NCBI GenBank assembly: GCA_028753945.1
Contig: JAPNXP010000005.1
Coordinates: 868,001-932,000 of the forward strand
Direction: 5' to 3'
Length of the DNA: 64,000 nucleotides
DNA from: Hexactinellida sp. DTS-2022
Taxonomy: Eukaryota > Porifera > Hexactinellida
This document shows positions 45,041-56,700 of the stretch, one piece after another. Made by a program: the position numbers and the translations under genes. Within the stretch, counting starts at the first letter, position 1, and each line of letters opens with the position of its first letter. The notes beneath the pieces are model-generated. The model saw only the letters and a program-made list of their open reading frames with translations. It searched no databases and was not told the DNA's origin.

Positions 45041-45754
45041 TTATTTGATTCCTGCAAGATTCTCTTTCACAATCAAAGTTAAGTTGGCATTCTCATTTTC
45101 AGAGTTCAAAACTTTACAGTTTAACTGTGTTAGTTCGATTGACATTTCTTTATTCCTTTGAAAAAGCTCTTGAATCTTACCTTTCTGCCATATCCCGTAA
45201 TTTCTCAACTGATTTGACTCTTCGTCTGCTTTTGTCAGTTCCTGAATTAAATGAGTTTTGTCTTCGTTTAAGTGTTGATTTACGAGATACAAACTTTTGA
45301 TATCATCTATCAATTTCTGAGTTTCAATTGGAGTTTGTGCCATGTACACTGTTGAGGAATATTTACTTCTCACTCTACTGGGCCACATTATATCCCCTTC
45401 GTCTAAAAATACGTTTTGTACAGGAGCTGGGTTAGTAACAAGAGGAGCGTACTCTTTACTCAACAACTGTGAATTCTCCTTTTTCAAAAGCTTAATTTCT
45501 CTTTTCAGCTCTCTCACCTGCTCTTGACATTTCTTCTCTACCTCATGTCTCCACTTAGCATGCGCTTCTTCACTGCGTTTAAGGAAATTAAGCTGGTCAT
45601 ATAGGTCCTGCAATCCGTAGCTCTTCGAGGCGGCCTCTGGCGGACTACAGGGCACGCCTGGCTGTACGTACTCCCTAGGCACTGCTCTACGGGAGTCGTA
45701 TTGGGGGACTGGTGAGCCGTGGGGGCTTGTATTCTCGTATATTGTGTTGTGCAT
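45041..45754 (-). CDS. Coiled-coil protein, 237 aa, unrecognised
   Basis: An intact intronless frame from the ATG at 45754. Residues 1-45 are Pro/Ser/Tyr-rich and disordered. Residues about 48-98 form a first coiled coil (LYDQLNFLKRSEEAHAKWR, then ELKREIKLLKKENSQLL). A Pro-rich break around 100-140 is followed by a second coiled coil at about 143-235 (LIDDIKSLYLVNQHLNEDK, then ELFQRNKEMSIELTQLN). No domain is recognised. TATAAATA lies 33 bp upstream, giving a leader of only a few bases. It has the same layout (disordered head, broken coiled coil, no intron) as the 340-aa gene at 38 kb, but I see no clear sequence identity. Confidence 0.72.
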   Translation of the reverse strand: MHNTIYENTSPHGSPVPQYDSRRAVPREYVQPGVPCSPPEAASKSYGLQDLYDQLNFLKRSEEAHAKWRHEVEKKCQEQVRELKREIKLLKKENSQLLSKEYAPLVTNPAPVQNVFLDEGDIMWPSRVRSKYSSTVYMAQTPIETQKLIDDIKSLYLVNQHLNEDKTHLIQELTKADEESNQLRNYGIWQKGKIQELFQRNKEMSIELTQLNCKVLNSENENANLTLIVKENLAGIK

Positions 45755-45787
45755 TGTTTTTGTATTGTTGTATTATGATTGTTCTTC

Positions 45788-45795
45788 TATTTATA
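45788..45795 (-). promoter_or_regulatory. TATA box of the 237-aa coiled-coil gene
   Basis: TATAAATA followed by GAAG on the minus strand, 33 bp before the ATG; the same context as the PIP5K box. Confidence 0.6.
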
Positions 45796-46117
45796 CTGAA
45801 TTCGACTGAGTTAGAAGTTGCATCTATTAGCATGAGCTCTTAGATACTTTCTCGATAAATCGTTTTACGCGAAGTTTGTGTAAGGAACATCATCATAAAT
45901 CTCAGTCATTTTAGTTTATACGATAACCTATCTATCTAATAGGATATCCGTACTAGTTACAACTTATAAAGTGTACTAGTTCAATAGTACAGTATACTCA
46001 ATTAATACTGTTGTCTGAACTTGCCTTAAAGCATATTAATTGCCCCTACTTTCAGTACTGATACATTAATAATATTATATTATATTTAACAATGTTTTTA
46101 TGTTTTGATTAGGTGTA

Positions 46118-46680
46118 AAATAGTGAAGGGCTTTTGCCACAATAAGAGAATATCGGCAAAATTTCGAGCAAGTGTGCAGTCTGGTGACCATTGGAATGAC
46201 TGTGTAATTACGTGCAGTAAGGTTAATCACTCCTGCACACTATAGCATATACATATACAGTCGAAAACGGGGTTTTCAAATCAAATTCTTTGCATGAGAA
46301 TAAAGTAAGTAGAATCCGATAGTTAGAAGAAACCGATTGAAAATAAAATAAAATTGGAATTTCGTACACATTTATAGAAGTACTTAGTTAATAAAAACCG
46401 ATTAGTTAGAAAAAACCGTTTTCGACTGTATATCATTATACACGCGTGTACACGAATATTAGTAATTTTTCAAACTTTACATAACACAAAATTCCCACAT
46501 TTAGATACCCTCCTTTCTAACATTTTATGTCACCTTTTTAACCATTTTTTAATGCAAAAGGTTTGACACTATTGTTAGGCGTATATTGGCCAATCCTTCC
46601 TCTTCGGACGCGTAACGTAATAACGTTTAATTAAACGGCCCCTAATACGAAAATAATTGAGCAAATTACTAATAGATTAT
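46118..46680. repeat. Dispersed repeat R with a nested MITE
   Basis: GGGCTTTTGCCACAATAAGAG and the later TTCAAACTTTACATAACAC match 40060-41035 and 48356-48890. A family H MITE is inserted at 46258-46428. Confidence 0.65.
46258..46428. mobile_element. Pogo-like MITE, family H, complete
   Basis: It runs from CAGTCGAAAACGGGGTTTTC to AAAACCGTTTTCGACTG, flanked by TA. Confidence 0.85.
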
Positions 46681-46717
46681 CTACAGTTATAGTTGTGACT
46701 GAACACTGTTTGTATGA

Positions 46718-47254
46718 ATGGCATCAGCAGAGATATTACAAGAAAAAGATACAATATCAAAACTCCCTAAAAATCTACCCAAATTAGTTGTATTTGATTT
46801 GGACTATACTCTGTGGCCGTTCTGGGCTGACACACTTTACGACTTGCATTACAAACCGGACGGGACGGGTGGGGTGGTAGGAAATAGGAGTTCTGATAGA
46901 AAGAAGTTATACCAAGATTCAAGAGAGGTTTTAGAGATTCTGAGTAAAGCCAATATTCCAATAGCTGCTGCATCGCGAACAGATGATCCACCAATGGCGA
47001 AAAAGCTTTTAATACTATTTGATATTGACAAGTATTTCTGTTACAAGGAGATTTACCCGGGCAGCAAAGTTAGCCATTTCAAACAGTTTCAGAAATGCTC
47101 GCATATTGCTTATAAAGACATGATATTCTTTGATGACGAAAAAAGGAATATTCAAGAGGTATCGCTGCTGGGAGTTACGTGTGTACATGTAGTTAGAGGT
47201 ATAAATAAGAAAACGTTTTTAGAAGGTTTAAACATATTTTCAAGAAAAAAGTGA
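46718..47254 (+). CDS. MDP1: Magnesium-dependent phosphatase MDP1 (HAD family)
   Basis: A cytosolic HAD-superfamily phosphatase that acts on protein tyrosine and glycation-derived sugar phosphates in known relatives. It is 178 residues, the family length, in one exon. Motif I VVFDLDYTLWPFW has the nucleophile Asp27 and acid/base Asp29; the WPFW continuation is a family marker. A cap-less insert follows (HYKPDGTGGVV region). Motif II is AAASRTDDP, with Lys later in GSKVSHF, and motif III is FFDDEKRNI. The sequence LGVTCVHV before the end also fits MDP1. The start is the first ATG after a repeat R copy, with little upstream sequence and no TATAAATA. All catalytic residues are present. Confidence 0.94.
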   Translation: MASAEILQEKDTISKLPKNLPKLVVFDLDYTLWPFWADTLYDLHYKPDGTGGVVGNRSSDRKKLYQDSREVLEILSKANIPIAAASRTDDPPMAKKLLILFDIDKYFCYKEIYPGSKVSHFKQFQKCSHIAYKDMIFFDDEKRNIQEVSLLGVTCVHVVRGINKKTFLEGLNIFSRKK

Positions 47255-47307
47255 ATATTTTATATTAATACAAGTATTTGCTGAATGAATTGTAATGATT
47301 CAATTTA

Positions 47308-47506
47308 CAGACAGGTTATTTTATTATATACATTCAAGGGTCCATAAATTGTATTCATTATGGAGATAATTCATAAGAAGCGAACTCAACTTAATTAATA
47401 CAAACTCTTTTAAGTTGTCAAATTCGGATCATAGGGCTGGTTAATGAACAGTTTTTTATATTAATTAAGCAGACGAACAATTGTTCATAATAAGCAGACC
47501 TGACTG
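47308..47506. mobile_element. Pogo-like MITE, family G
   Basis: It runs from CAGACAGGTTATT to GCAGACCTGACTG, 54 bp past the MDP1 stop. Confidence 0.85.
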
Positions 47507-48355
47507 TACCTGTTATAGATAGGTATTAGCAAACCCTTACGAGAATAGAAATCCTGGAATGTTCTTGGAAATAAATTCTAACTATTACTCTAGTTCTACA
47601 CAATTAGATTTTTATAATTTTCTTGAAGATAAATTCTTTATCATTTTAAAATTCTACTTAATTAACATTAGTTTTCCCTAATGATAAGTTATACATATTG
47701 GTTAATACATAAAAATTATTTTATATATTTTGCAGTTCTTGTAATTACTATAATAATTAACCACACCTTAACATGAACAAGTATTATTATTATTATTATT
47801 TCTTAGAGGGAATTATTTTACTTGAGGTATTCCACAATATATAAATATTCTTCTTATTTCATTGCTAATTAGAAATTGTATGTAATTAGTGTAGAAAGTC
47901 AACATGACTCCATACACAATTAAACGTATTTAATTCCATATAATGAAATTGTAACTAAAGAGTTTTGGCAAAAATTGCTCGTGGTTATAGTCAGCCAATT
48001 TAAGTATTTGCGTATGTTCGATAAATATACTTTATTTCAATACTAAGAATTGAAATTATTGATTGTAAGAATGACTCAAGTTGATCGCCTGCCCAAAATG
48101 AAAGGATTGTCTTTCAGAGACAAATAATATTTGCTAGATTTAGTTATTTTCTGTCAATATACTGCTTGAAACTTAAAGAAAAGTTACTTTAGTTAATTAT
48201 AGCATTTAATGGCAATATCGCCTATTCTAAATTAGCAAGCAGATATTTTGAATTTAAAATTAATTAAGCGAAGTTATTGGAATAACCTTCTAAATATAAA
48301 CTTTGTCACCTTTGGGAGGGAAGATGCGGAAATTTTCTTAGATATTATAACTTGT
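47507..48355. other. Spacer with dispersed repeats, no gene
   Basis: About 48000-48060 resembles 50515-50560 plus 50762-50780, that is, the hAT empty site near 50.5 kb. About 48079-48255 resembles 44600-44760. An ATT microsatellite lies at 47784-47802. Confidence 0.45.
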
Positions 48356-48890
48356 TTCTAGATACAATATTCGCCACCTTCCTACCAAATTTCAAGTTTG
48401 TAGCTCTTACCAGTTCTTCAATCAATTCTGGACAAAAAAAAACATTGCAATATAGTATTTTATAAGATTATTTTTTTATTCTTACAAGGTTTTTTTATTT
48501 TATTCCTACAAGGTTCTCTTCACAATCAAAGTAAGTTGGCAATGATTTTATGATTTTGATTAGAGTGTAACGTACTTTTGCCACAATAAGAGAACATTTG
48601 CAAAATATCGAGCATGCATAATATTGCATATACACCAATATACACGCGTACTATACACCATAGTGACCATACTGCAACATATGCACTCTAATGATAATTA
48701 TTGATCGTTTAAACTTTACGAAACACAAAATCCAGAAAATTAAACACCCTCTCCCAGTCTCCCTATGTCACACTTTTTGACCATTTCTAATACAAAAGGA
48801 TGGTTTGTCACCCTAGAAGCGTTACGTAACTTTACGGCCCAAATACACAAAATGGTCGTGTAAAAACCAAATAACTTATCAACCCCATAA
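48356..48890. repeat. Dispersed repeat R, uninterrupted copy
   Basis: It starts TTTCTAGATACAATATTCGCC and continues CTTTTGCCACAATAAGAG, GCACTCTAAT, TTTAAACTTTACGAAAC and GGATGGTTTGTCACCC. It serves as the empty site for the hAT element at 40384-40850. Confidence 0.75.
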
Positions 48891-49034
48891 TTCCTACATA
48901 TCGTATGCGGATATCTCATTCATGGAATTTCGTACTAGAAATTCGTCCTAACAAAACCTCACCCATGGAAGGTTGGACTTAGATATTATATGCAGACTGA
49001 TGAGAATATTTAATTAATTAACTGACAGCACATA

Positions 49035-49203
49035 CAGTAGAGCCTCTGAACAACGGACACCTTGGGACCGGAACCGGTGTCCGCTATTTAGAGGTTGCTT
49101 TTCTATTAGACATATGCTAAATAAATAAATCCGTGCCACGAGGGTTGTCCGTTATTTAGAGGTTGTCCGCTATTTGGAGTGTCCGTTATGGGAGGTTCTA
49201 CTG
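49035..49203. mobile_element. Pogo-like MITE, family L
   Basis: It runs from CAGTAGAGCCTCTGAAC to GGGAGGTTCTACTG, flanked by TA, with ACCTTGGGACCGG near the left end and repeated GTCCGTTATTTAGAGG. It is the only copy seen. Confidence 0.85.
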
Positions 49204-49586
49204 TATAACTAAAGCTAATATTCCATGGCAGTGCATGACCCTCCAATACAAAAACACCTTAATTGGGTCTATTTTTACTTTTTACTTACTGTATCCTGAA
49301 AATTATTCCATTTATTTATTTACGTTGCTTCTAACCACAAAAACCGTTCGCGCGTCTTGATTAAATCAAAGTCGAATTTTGAAAGAAATTGCATTTCTGA
49401 AAATCTGCGCATTGAAAAGATTTAAAACATTAGACTATAAACGGATTCTTATATTATATAATCTTCAGGAGATAATAAAAACATATTTCTTAAATTATTT
49501 AGTAGGATCGTAAAAAATGGGACTTGTAATTTAAGATTACACACACAACATTATGTTGTGTCAACCCAGCAAATACAGAATACTAA

Positions 49587-50078
49587 ATGGACCAGATCTT
49601 TCTCGAGAATAAATACTTATTTCAGTTAAATCAGAATGCTTTTTCACTTGTCACAAAATGTCTATAGGAAAATTCAATCTGTATATCTGAAGGGCTTAAT
49701 AACCCAATTTGTGATAGATAATTGTAATCAGACTAAATATGCTACAAAATTTAGCATTCGTTCCAGAACATTCATTAATTGATTATTTTTATTTGCTTAT
49801 GCAATATTGTTTCAGATTATAGAAACCGTGATTCTAACGTACTTGTGGTTTTTTTGCAAAAACTCAATTTCCATAGACGAATTTACTTGGAGAGATATCC
49901 GGCATCTCTATATATTTGGTTTGACAGAAATTTCAAGGAAGAAGAGTTCTCCCTAAACCTACCCAAATTCTTCGTTTTTATTAAAGGTCAAACATATTTT
50001 CAAGAAAAAGTAAAAATCATTTATATGGATGGATATATTGATGCAATGAAACAATTTTTTGGGGGTTTAAGTTCGTGA
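49587..50078 (+). CDS. Possible thioredoxin-fold protein without CxxC
   Basis: Joining 49587-49659 (ATG) to 49816-50078 through a phase 1 intron gives 111 residues, the size of one thioredoxin domain. The second exon reads NVLVVFLQKLNF where thioredoxins have the central strand before the active-site CxxC, but there is no cysteine pair. LPKFFVFIKGQ later matches the conserved cis-Pro strand, and the C-terminal helix ends AMKQFFGG. The donor (GTCTAT) is weak, so the first exon is uncertain; the second has a good acceptor (TTGTTTCAG). If real, it is a non-redox thioredoxin-like protein. Alternatives are a decayed gene or chance coding. Confidence 0.4.
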
Positions 50079-50556
50079 AAATACACCTGGTGTTAGGAAC
50101 TTGTATCTAATCATTTGATTTTTGATTTTTACAGGTACAAATTATATCTTTCGCATCCCTTCTAATTATCATATGTTAACAAGAGCAGAGATTCTAGCTA
50201 TTCTTACAGGGAATTTAAATTTTAGTTTTATAAATTCTAATTATTTTATATCTACGTATATACTGAATTGTTTGAACTTTGAATGAACATGCCTAGTTAA
50301 GTGATATCATATGAACAATAGATTTATGAGAATACTTATACTAGTAAAAGACCCAAGCTTGATATAATGGTCAACTTTTTAAACTGTAAAATACTGACCT
50401 TTCTCAGTATTTACTTGAATGTAGTTTTCCAGTATAGTTTTGTATTCACGTTTACATAAGAATAATATAATAGATCTGCAAACTTACTTTCAATGGGAAT
50501 TTCATATGAATTTAAACATTATCATATGTTCGATAAATTTACTTTATTTCAATAAG
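50079..50556. other. Spacer, no gene seen
   Basis: AT-rich, no recognisable frame or repeat except the terminal stretch shared with about 48000-48060. Confidence 0.35.
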
Positions 50557-50753
50557 CAGGGTTGGATTCTTTTATAATTGTAATTAATTCAATTACAATT
50601 AATTACCTTTTTGACATAATTGTAATTGTAATTGAAATTGAAAAACACAAATCCCTATAATTGTAATTGTAATTGTAGTTGAAATTCTAAGGATAGCTTA
50701 ATTAATTGTATAAATTGTAATTTAATTGAAATTTTTAATTGAACCCAACCCTG
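50557..50753. mobile_element. hAT MITE, 197 bp, perfect 8-bp target duplication
   Basis: Ends are CAGGGTTGGATTC and GAACCCAACCCTG. The duplication TCAATAAG is at 50549-50556 and 50754-50761. The interior is a run of AATTGTAATTG units in both orientations. It ends 29 bp before the start codon of the USH1G-like gene. Confidence 0.92.
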
Positions 50754-50782
50754 TCAATAAGAATTGGAATTAGTGGTTGCAG

Positions 50783-53700
50783 ATGACTCAGCCAGATAAC
50801 CCTATACCCGGCACTGAGTTGCATTTAGCCTCAAGAGACGGAGACTTGGCAGTTATTATCAGAGCCTCCAAGAGAGATCTGAACAAGACTGATGGCAGTG
50901 GTTTAACTCCAATCCATTGGGCAGCTTGGAGAAGCAATAGCGAGACGGTTAAACTGCTCCTGTCCAAGGGGTGAATATAGTTTAGGAATTAGAAGTACCA
51001 ATACATTTCTAGCATTAGCAACTTAGTGTATTATACAGCCATTTGTATATATGTAGTATACGCTCTTAATCCTGATCTGATCCAATTTTAATACGCCTAA
51101 ATCACAAATTTATGTTACGGTATAGGAGAATATTCTAAATTTTCTCGCTCTTAAATAATTTTTTCCCTAAAATCATGCTCCAAAAGGAGCGTCTCGCGCT
51201 CCTGGATAATTCCTGTTGGCGAGGGCATTTTGTTAATTATTATCTAAATTTACCTTTGCGAAGGCGTATTTTTAGATTGGAAGGTCATGCTGTTATAACT
51301 AAGCCCTACATATTGATGATTTACATTATAACCTCGATAGTACGAATACGATTAATACGAACACGGTTAATACGAACACTATATTAGTCCCCTTGAAAAC
51401 CTTTTCAATACAAATAGGATTTTGGATAAGGCGAACGCATTTTTCCAATCCCCTGGTGTTCGTACTAACGAAGTTCTACTGTATAGCTCAACTGGCCAAG
51501 GTTTTAAAGTATACTATACTTTTTAGACCCACCAAAATGGATTGAAGTAAAGTTATTTAGAATTTCTTAATTACGTAATTTCTGTCCTCGAACCTCGATG
51601 AACCAGTAGTGCAATGATGGTTATAATAACATATCACTGATAGAACTGTGTAATGATTAAAAGACTTATGATAGTACGTGATAGTAGGAATGGTACTTTA
51701 GTGCCGTAATAACGAGAGTTTAACTTTTAAACTAGGCTCAATATGGCTAATCAATCTCATAGACAATCTACGTACCCGTATTTCTTCTTAATTATTAATA
51801 GAATCGTGCGTAAACTTTAACTATACTCAGAACAATATCTTAGTATACTGACAATTCATTTCCAGTAATTTTAAGTAGCTTTTAAGTACAAATGTACCTA
51901 CACTGACTATATTTAGCTGACTAGCAACCATTTAGGAGCATTGGTATATTGAGTGGTTGTTGGCTAAGACATCACAGAAGTTGTAACCATTAAACTCTAA
52001 ACTCTAATTCACGAGGTGAATCACACTTTATAGGTAGTTTTATAGAATTTCTATAATTATATTGTTTATTATAAGTTTGCTTATGAATATTAGCCCTGTG
52101 TCAATATCTCATAAGTAAATATGTTATATTCTCACATTCCATTTGTACACAAGATGCACCACGCATTTAATTAGCATTTAATTAATTAATTAATTCCATT
52201 CAGAATGTGCTGAGATATTGAAAGTTAATTTTACATTATTTTATAGAACTGAGCGCATTCTTAATAATATTCGAAATTTATGAATTTACAGTTGAATCCA
52301 ACGAAAAAGTACAGTCAACTCCCGTTATAACGAAGTGCTCGGGACCGTAGTTTCATTTCGTTATAAGCGGAGTTTGTTATAACCGGAGTTCGATCTAAAA
52401 AGAGTTCATTACAATTTGGATTTCGTTGTAACCGGAGTTCATTATGAACAAATTTCGTTATAACCGGAGTTCGTTATAAGCAGAATTCGTTATAACCGGA
52501 GTTCGTTATAACCGGAGTAAAATTAATAGATTAGAGACTATATGGGATTTAAATGAATTCGTTATAAGCGGAGTTTCGTTATATCCATTTCGTTGTAACC
52601 GAAGTTTTTATAATGTAATAAGATAGAAGGATTTCCGGACCAGTGAATGACTTCATTATAAGCAGGTATATAGGTACTTCGTTATATCCGACTTGGTTAT
52701 AACGGGAGTTGACTGTAATATAATAGGATATCCATCCGTTATGTAACGGTTAAATAATACTTACTTACATTACTTCTAATAATATATTATTTATATTATA
52801 AAAACCTGAATCACTAATTAAGAATAAATAAAAAATTTGCTTACATTTAATATTCCCACATAAACATACTCAGTTAATTATGTTTCTGTGAATTCAGAGA
52901 ATAATTTGAGATCTTGCTATCATATAATAATTATAAGCAAATACTGTCCCACCAAGCCTTAAACGCTTTCAGTTTGTATTTACACTGAATTTTGGACTAT
53001 TCTTATAAGTGAACTATAATTTGTTGAAGCTTATGAACTAAGCAAATTGAAACAGTAGATTCCAATTAATTCAGGACAAACAAACAAACAAGCAAACACT
53101 CAATACACATAACTGTTTAAATATAAAGATTAATTGGAAATACAATACATCCTGCAAAGCTGAAATTCGCATGCAGGTATAAATTTCATGAGAAAATTCC
53201 CAAAAATACTCCAGTTTTTTCAAAATTTTCAAATATACTCAACTAATTTGTAATTGTTATTATTAAACGTATAATACGTTTTAACGTATTGTATATTAAT
53301 TAATTAAACATAGAATAATTGAAAAATTCAGTTATTTTGAAGGTGAAATATTTTATTCAATGATGAGGAAAAGACTACAATAACTGTATAAATAAGTTAG
53401 TTACGTAATACGCGTATTATACAACATAATTATAATTTACCTGTCTCGCAACACAAAATTATTAGAAATTAGATACCTATGGAAATACTACATGCATTGA
53501 AGAACCTCGTTAGTAGATACGCTATAATGTATGAATTGCAACTGAAATTATATCAACAACAATGACAGTAGACTCTCGTTAATACGAATTTTCGGGTACG
53601 TAATATGAATAAATTTCGACGGTCCCTTGGTGTTCGTATTAATGAGAGTCTACAGTAGTTAAGAATACTGCTTGCATTATTATATTGATGGCATAAATAT

Positions 53701-56700
53701 TTGCCAGAATTAGCTTTAAGCTACAAGGGATATACTACATAGTTAGATCTTATAGAATATTACTATTGCATTTATTACCACATGTTTAATTTTAGAATAG
53801 GTATGTAGTTTACCAGGTTTTGGTTCAGGGGACATTCCTGTGATAACACTCTGTACCCATTCAATTTTATAAAATCAGTTTACTTCATTCATAAGAGACA
53901 TTTACCTAATCGTTGTTTGCTCTTGTAATTTTTGCTATTTCCTTGAACTAATCAAAAAAGTGGTATGTTATTATATATCCTAGACATTTGTGGTTATTAA
54001 GCTAACAGTTTAACCTGCAATTATAATAAACGTTTGCGTAAATTGCAAACTCTATTATTGTTAATTTATTTAAAATTTTCACTTTAGCATGTTAGGTCCA
54101 ATTATATAATAATTTGACTGAGTACTGCTAATATTATTATATATGTAGATTTATGTAGTAGTAGCTTAAAATATAAAAATAATTGCAGGGAAATTCTAAG
54201 TAATACTTCTATTAATAAAATAGTAAATATACTTCTATCAACAGAATAGCAAATTTTAGGAATATTTTCTTGAAATAATTTCGGTAAATTTCCCAATTTT
54301 AGATGTTTAAAATAGAGATAATATTATTAAACTACACTGATGGAATAAAAACTTTATTCCTCAAAATTTAAGTTACAACGTATTTAAACTTTAGGTATAT
54401 TTCAGTCATTTGTGATAAATTAACCCAGTGCATAAAATTTAGGTTTTTACAAATTTCATAATTGCTACAATAAGTTTGCAATATACTAGCAATAATATTA
54501 TATCTCTTGCTAACTATAAGAGAATATGTATTGTTCCTCTAATAGCAATATTGCTCTATTAGCAAGTTACTTTAATCAAGCGAGCATTTAATGTTAATTA
54601 TGTTCCTCGACACGTTATTTTAAAGGCAATTTTTTGCAAATTTTACACCCTTAACTTTAGTCCTTATAAGATCACTCTGTAATCAAATCCTTAAAAAAAC
54701 ATTGTTCCTCTAATTCCAATTTCGCATATTAGCAAGCAAATTTCGTGCGACTTGTTATATAACACGCAAACTCCTCTATAGACATCATATTACAGTATAA
54801 CCTCGTTAGTACGAACACTTAATACGAAACTCCGGTTATTACGAACATTATTACAATCCCCTTCGAAGCCATTTCAATACAAATGACATAGTTTAATTCT
54901 GGATAAGGCGAATAAATTTTTCTTCTTCCCCTGGTGTTCGTACTAACGAGGTCTACTGTATTTTACATGTAATTATCCGTTAAGGTCTGACCCAGATAAG
55001 CCAGACAAAGACGGAAATACCTCAGTCCACCTAGCGGCTGCTCACGGCAACTTATCGAATCTGAGATGTCTGTTGGAAGCCGGAGCTTCTATCTGGTCGT
55101 TCAACGACAGCAGAGAGAACCCCAGCCATTTGGCTATAAAGTACAACAGAGGAGAGTGCTTTAGGTTCCTGGACACGCTTAGCGTTAGAATGGAACTCAC
55201 AAACAAATATTTAGTCGAAAAGCTCAAAACTAGGTATTTACTTTTAATTTTGTATAAATACAGTTAGCTATTAGGTACTTTATAATGAACATTCAAGGGA
55301 CGAAAATTGTGTTCTTAATTAATAGAGAGGCTTTATAATAAGCGAACTCAACTTAATACAAACCCTATGTAAGTTGTTAAATTGGGACCATAGGGCTTGT
55401 TCATCACAAGTTGATTCACAACATTATAAGATGTTCATATTAAGCAGACGAAAAATAGTTTACGTAGCTGTAGTTATATACAGTAGACTCTCGGTATCAC
55501 GAACAAGGATAAAGCGAAATATGGGTTACAATGTTTAGTTCCTCTAGCGGCTAGCCCATTGGTTCCCAACCTTGACTCCACAAGATGTATTACGGTCAAT
55601 GGGAGGGGGTCCACAGAATGTCTAATATTTACTATAGCATTTGTATTAACGATAACTTACTGTGTAAAAAGTTCACACTATGTAGTCGTTAGTTTACACC
55701 ACATTATATTACATACCTATTTCAGTTCAATTTCATTGTCTACATTATTGTACTGTATCATGACTTTACTCGGTAATGTTAAAATTAAAATTGATTATTT
55801 TCTAAATTTCACCACAATTATATTAAAAAGTTTGGTGAAAATCCATAAATTATCTTATTATCGACACTGACGTTAGTAAAGTGTATTAGGGGAATTATTA
55901 AAATGTAAGATTTCTCAAGTAATTGTACCAATTCGGCGCAGCTCTGTTTGAATAATTTAATAACCGAATTAAAGAAAGTAAATAATTTAGCTAAAAGTTT
56001 ATATTCTGGAAATATTACCTATAATGAATACGTAGTTATTTACAGAATTTATTATTACCGGTAAAAATCGCGGTAAACTTCGATCATCGAATTTTTTATA
56101 AATGATGATTTTTAGTTTTTGGGATACATTTTTTCCAAATAATTGAGAACATAAATCATTATCGATCTCCTACGAATTTCAATCTAACAAGCTGCTCGTC
56201 CGCGCTACGCGCGTCTTACAACTTGCACTCGGGCCTGCGGCCCTCGCTTGTATTCAAACACATGCCTTTTCAAAATCAATGCCGGTTGTATTTAATACAT
56301 ACTCCAATAGACTTAATGCAAATTGAGTAATGTATGTGCATGATTGAGCTCAAACTGAATTTAGTCGCCTATAAAAAAATGTCGGTTATGTAACGAAAAA
56401 TTTAAAAAAATTATATACCCCCTTCCTACATCTCGCGTTTACCATTTCTTTATAAAAAAGGACGGGCTGTAATACTTGCCCCTTGAGCATTACTTAAAAT
56501 TAAAAGGCCTTATGCACAGGTTGATTATATTACGGGAATCATAAGGGAAATATTTAGGTGCAGCTAGTGACCCACATAACAGTAATGCTATTGTTTCAGA
56601 GTAGCGTTGTGCCCCCCTAAGCTGTCTATTTATATACGTGAGCCCTAGCCATAGATATATACGTATAAGGACAGAAAAAATAAATTGGGAAATACTAATC

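Noticed and set aside
55559-55870. Frame of 103 residues in the long intron
   Set aside because: It starts within repeat sequence, is hydrophobic by AT bias and has no recognisable domain.
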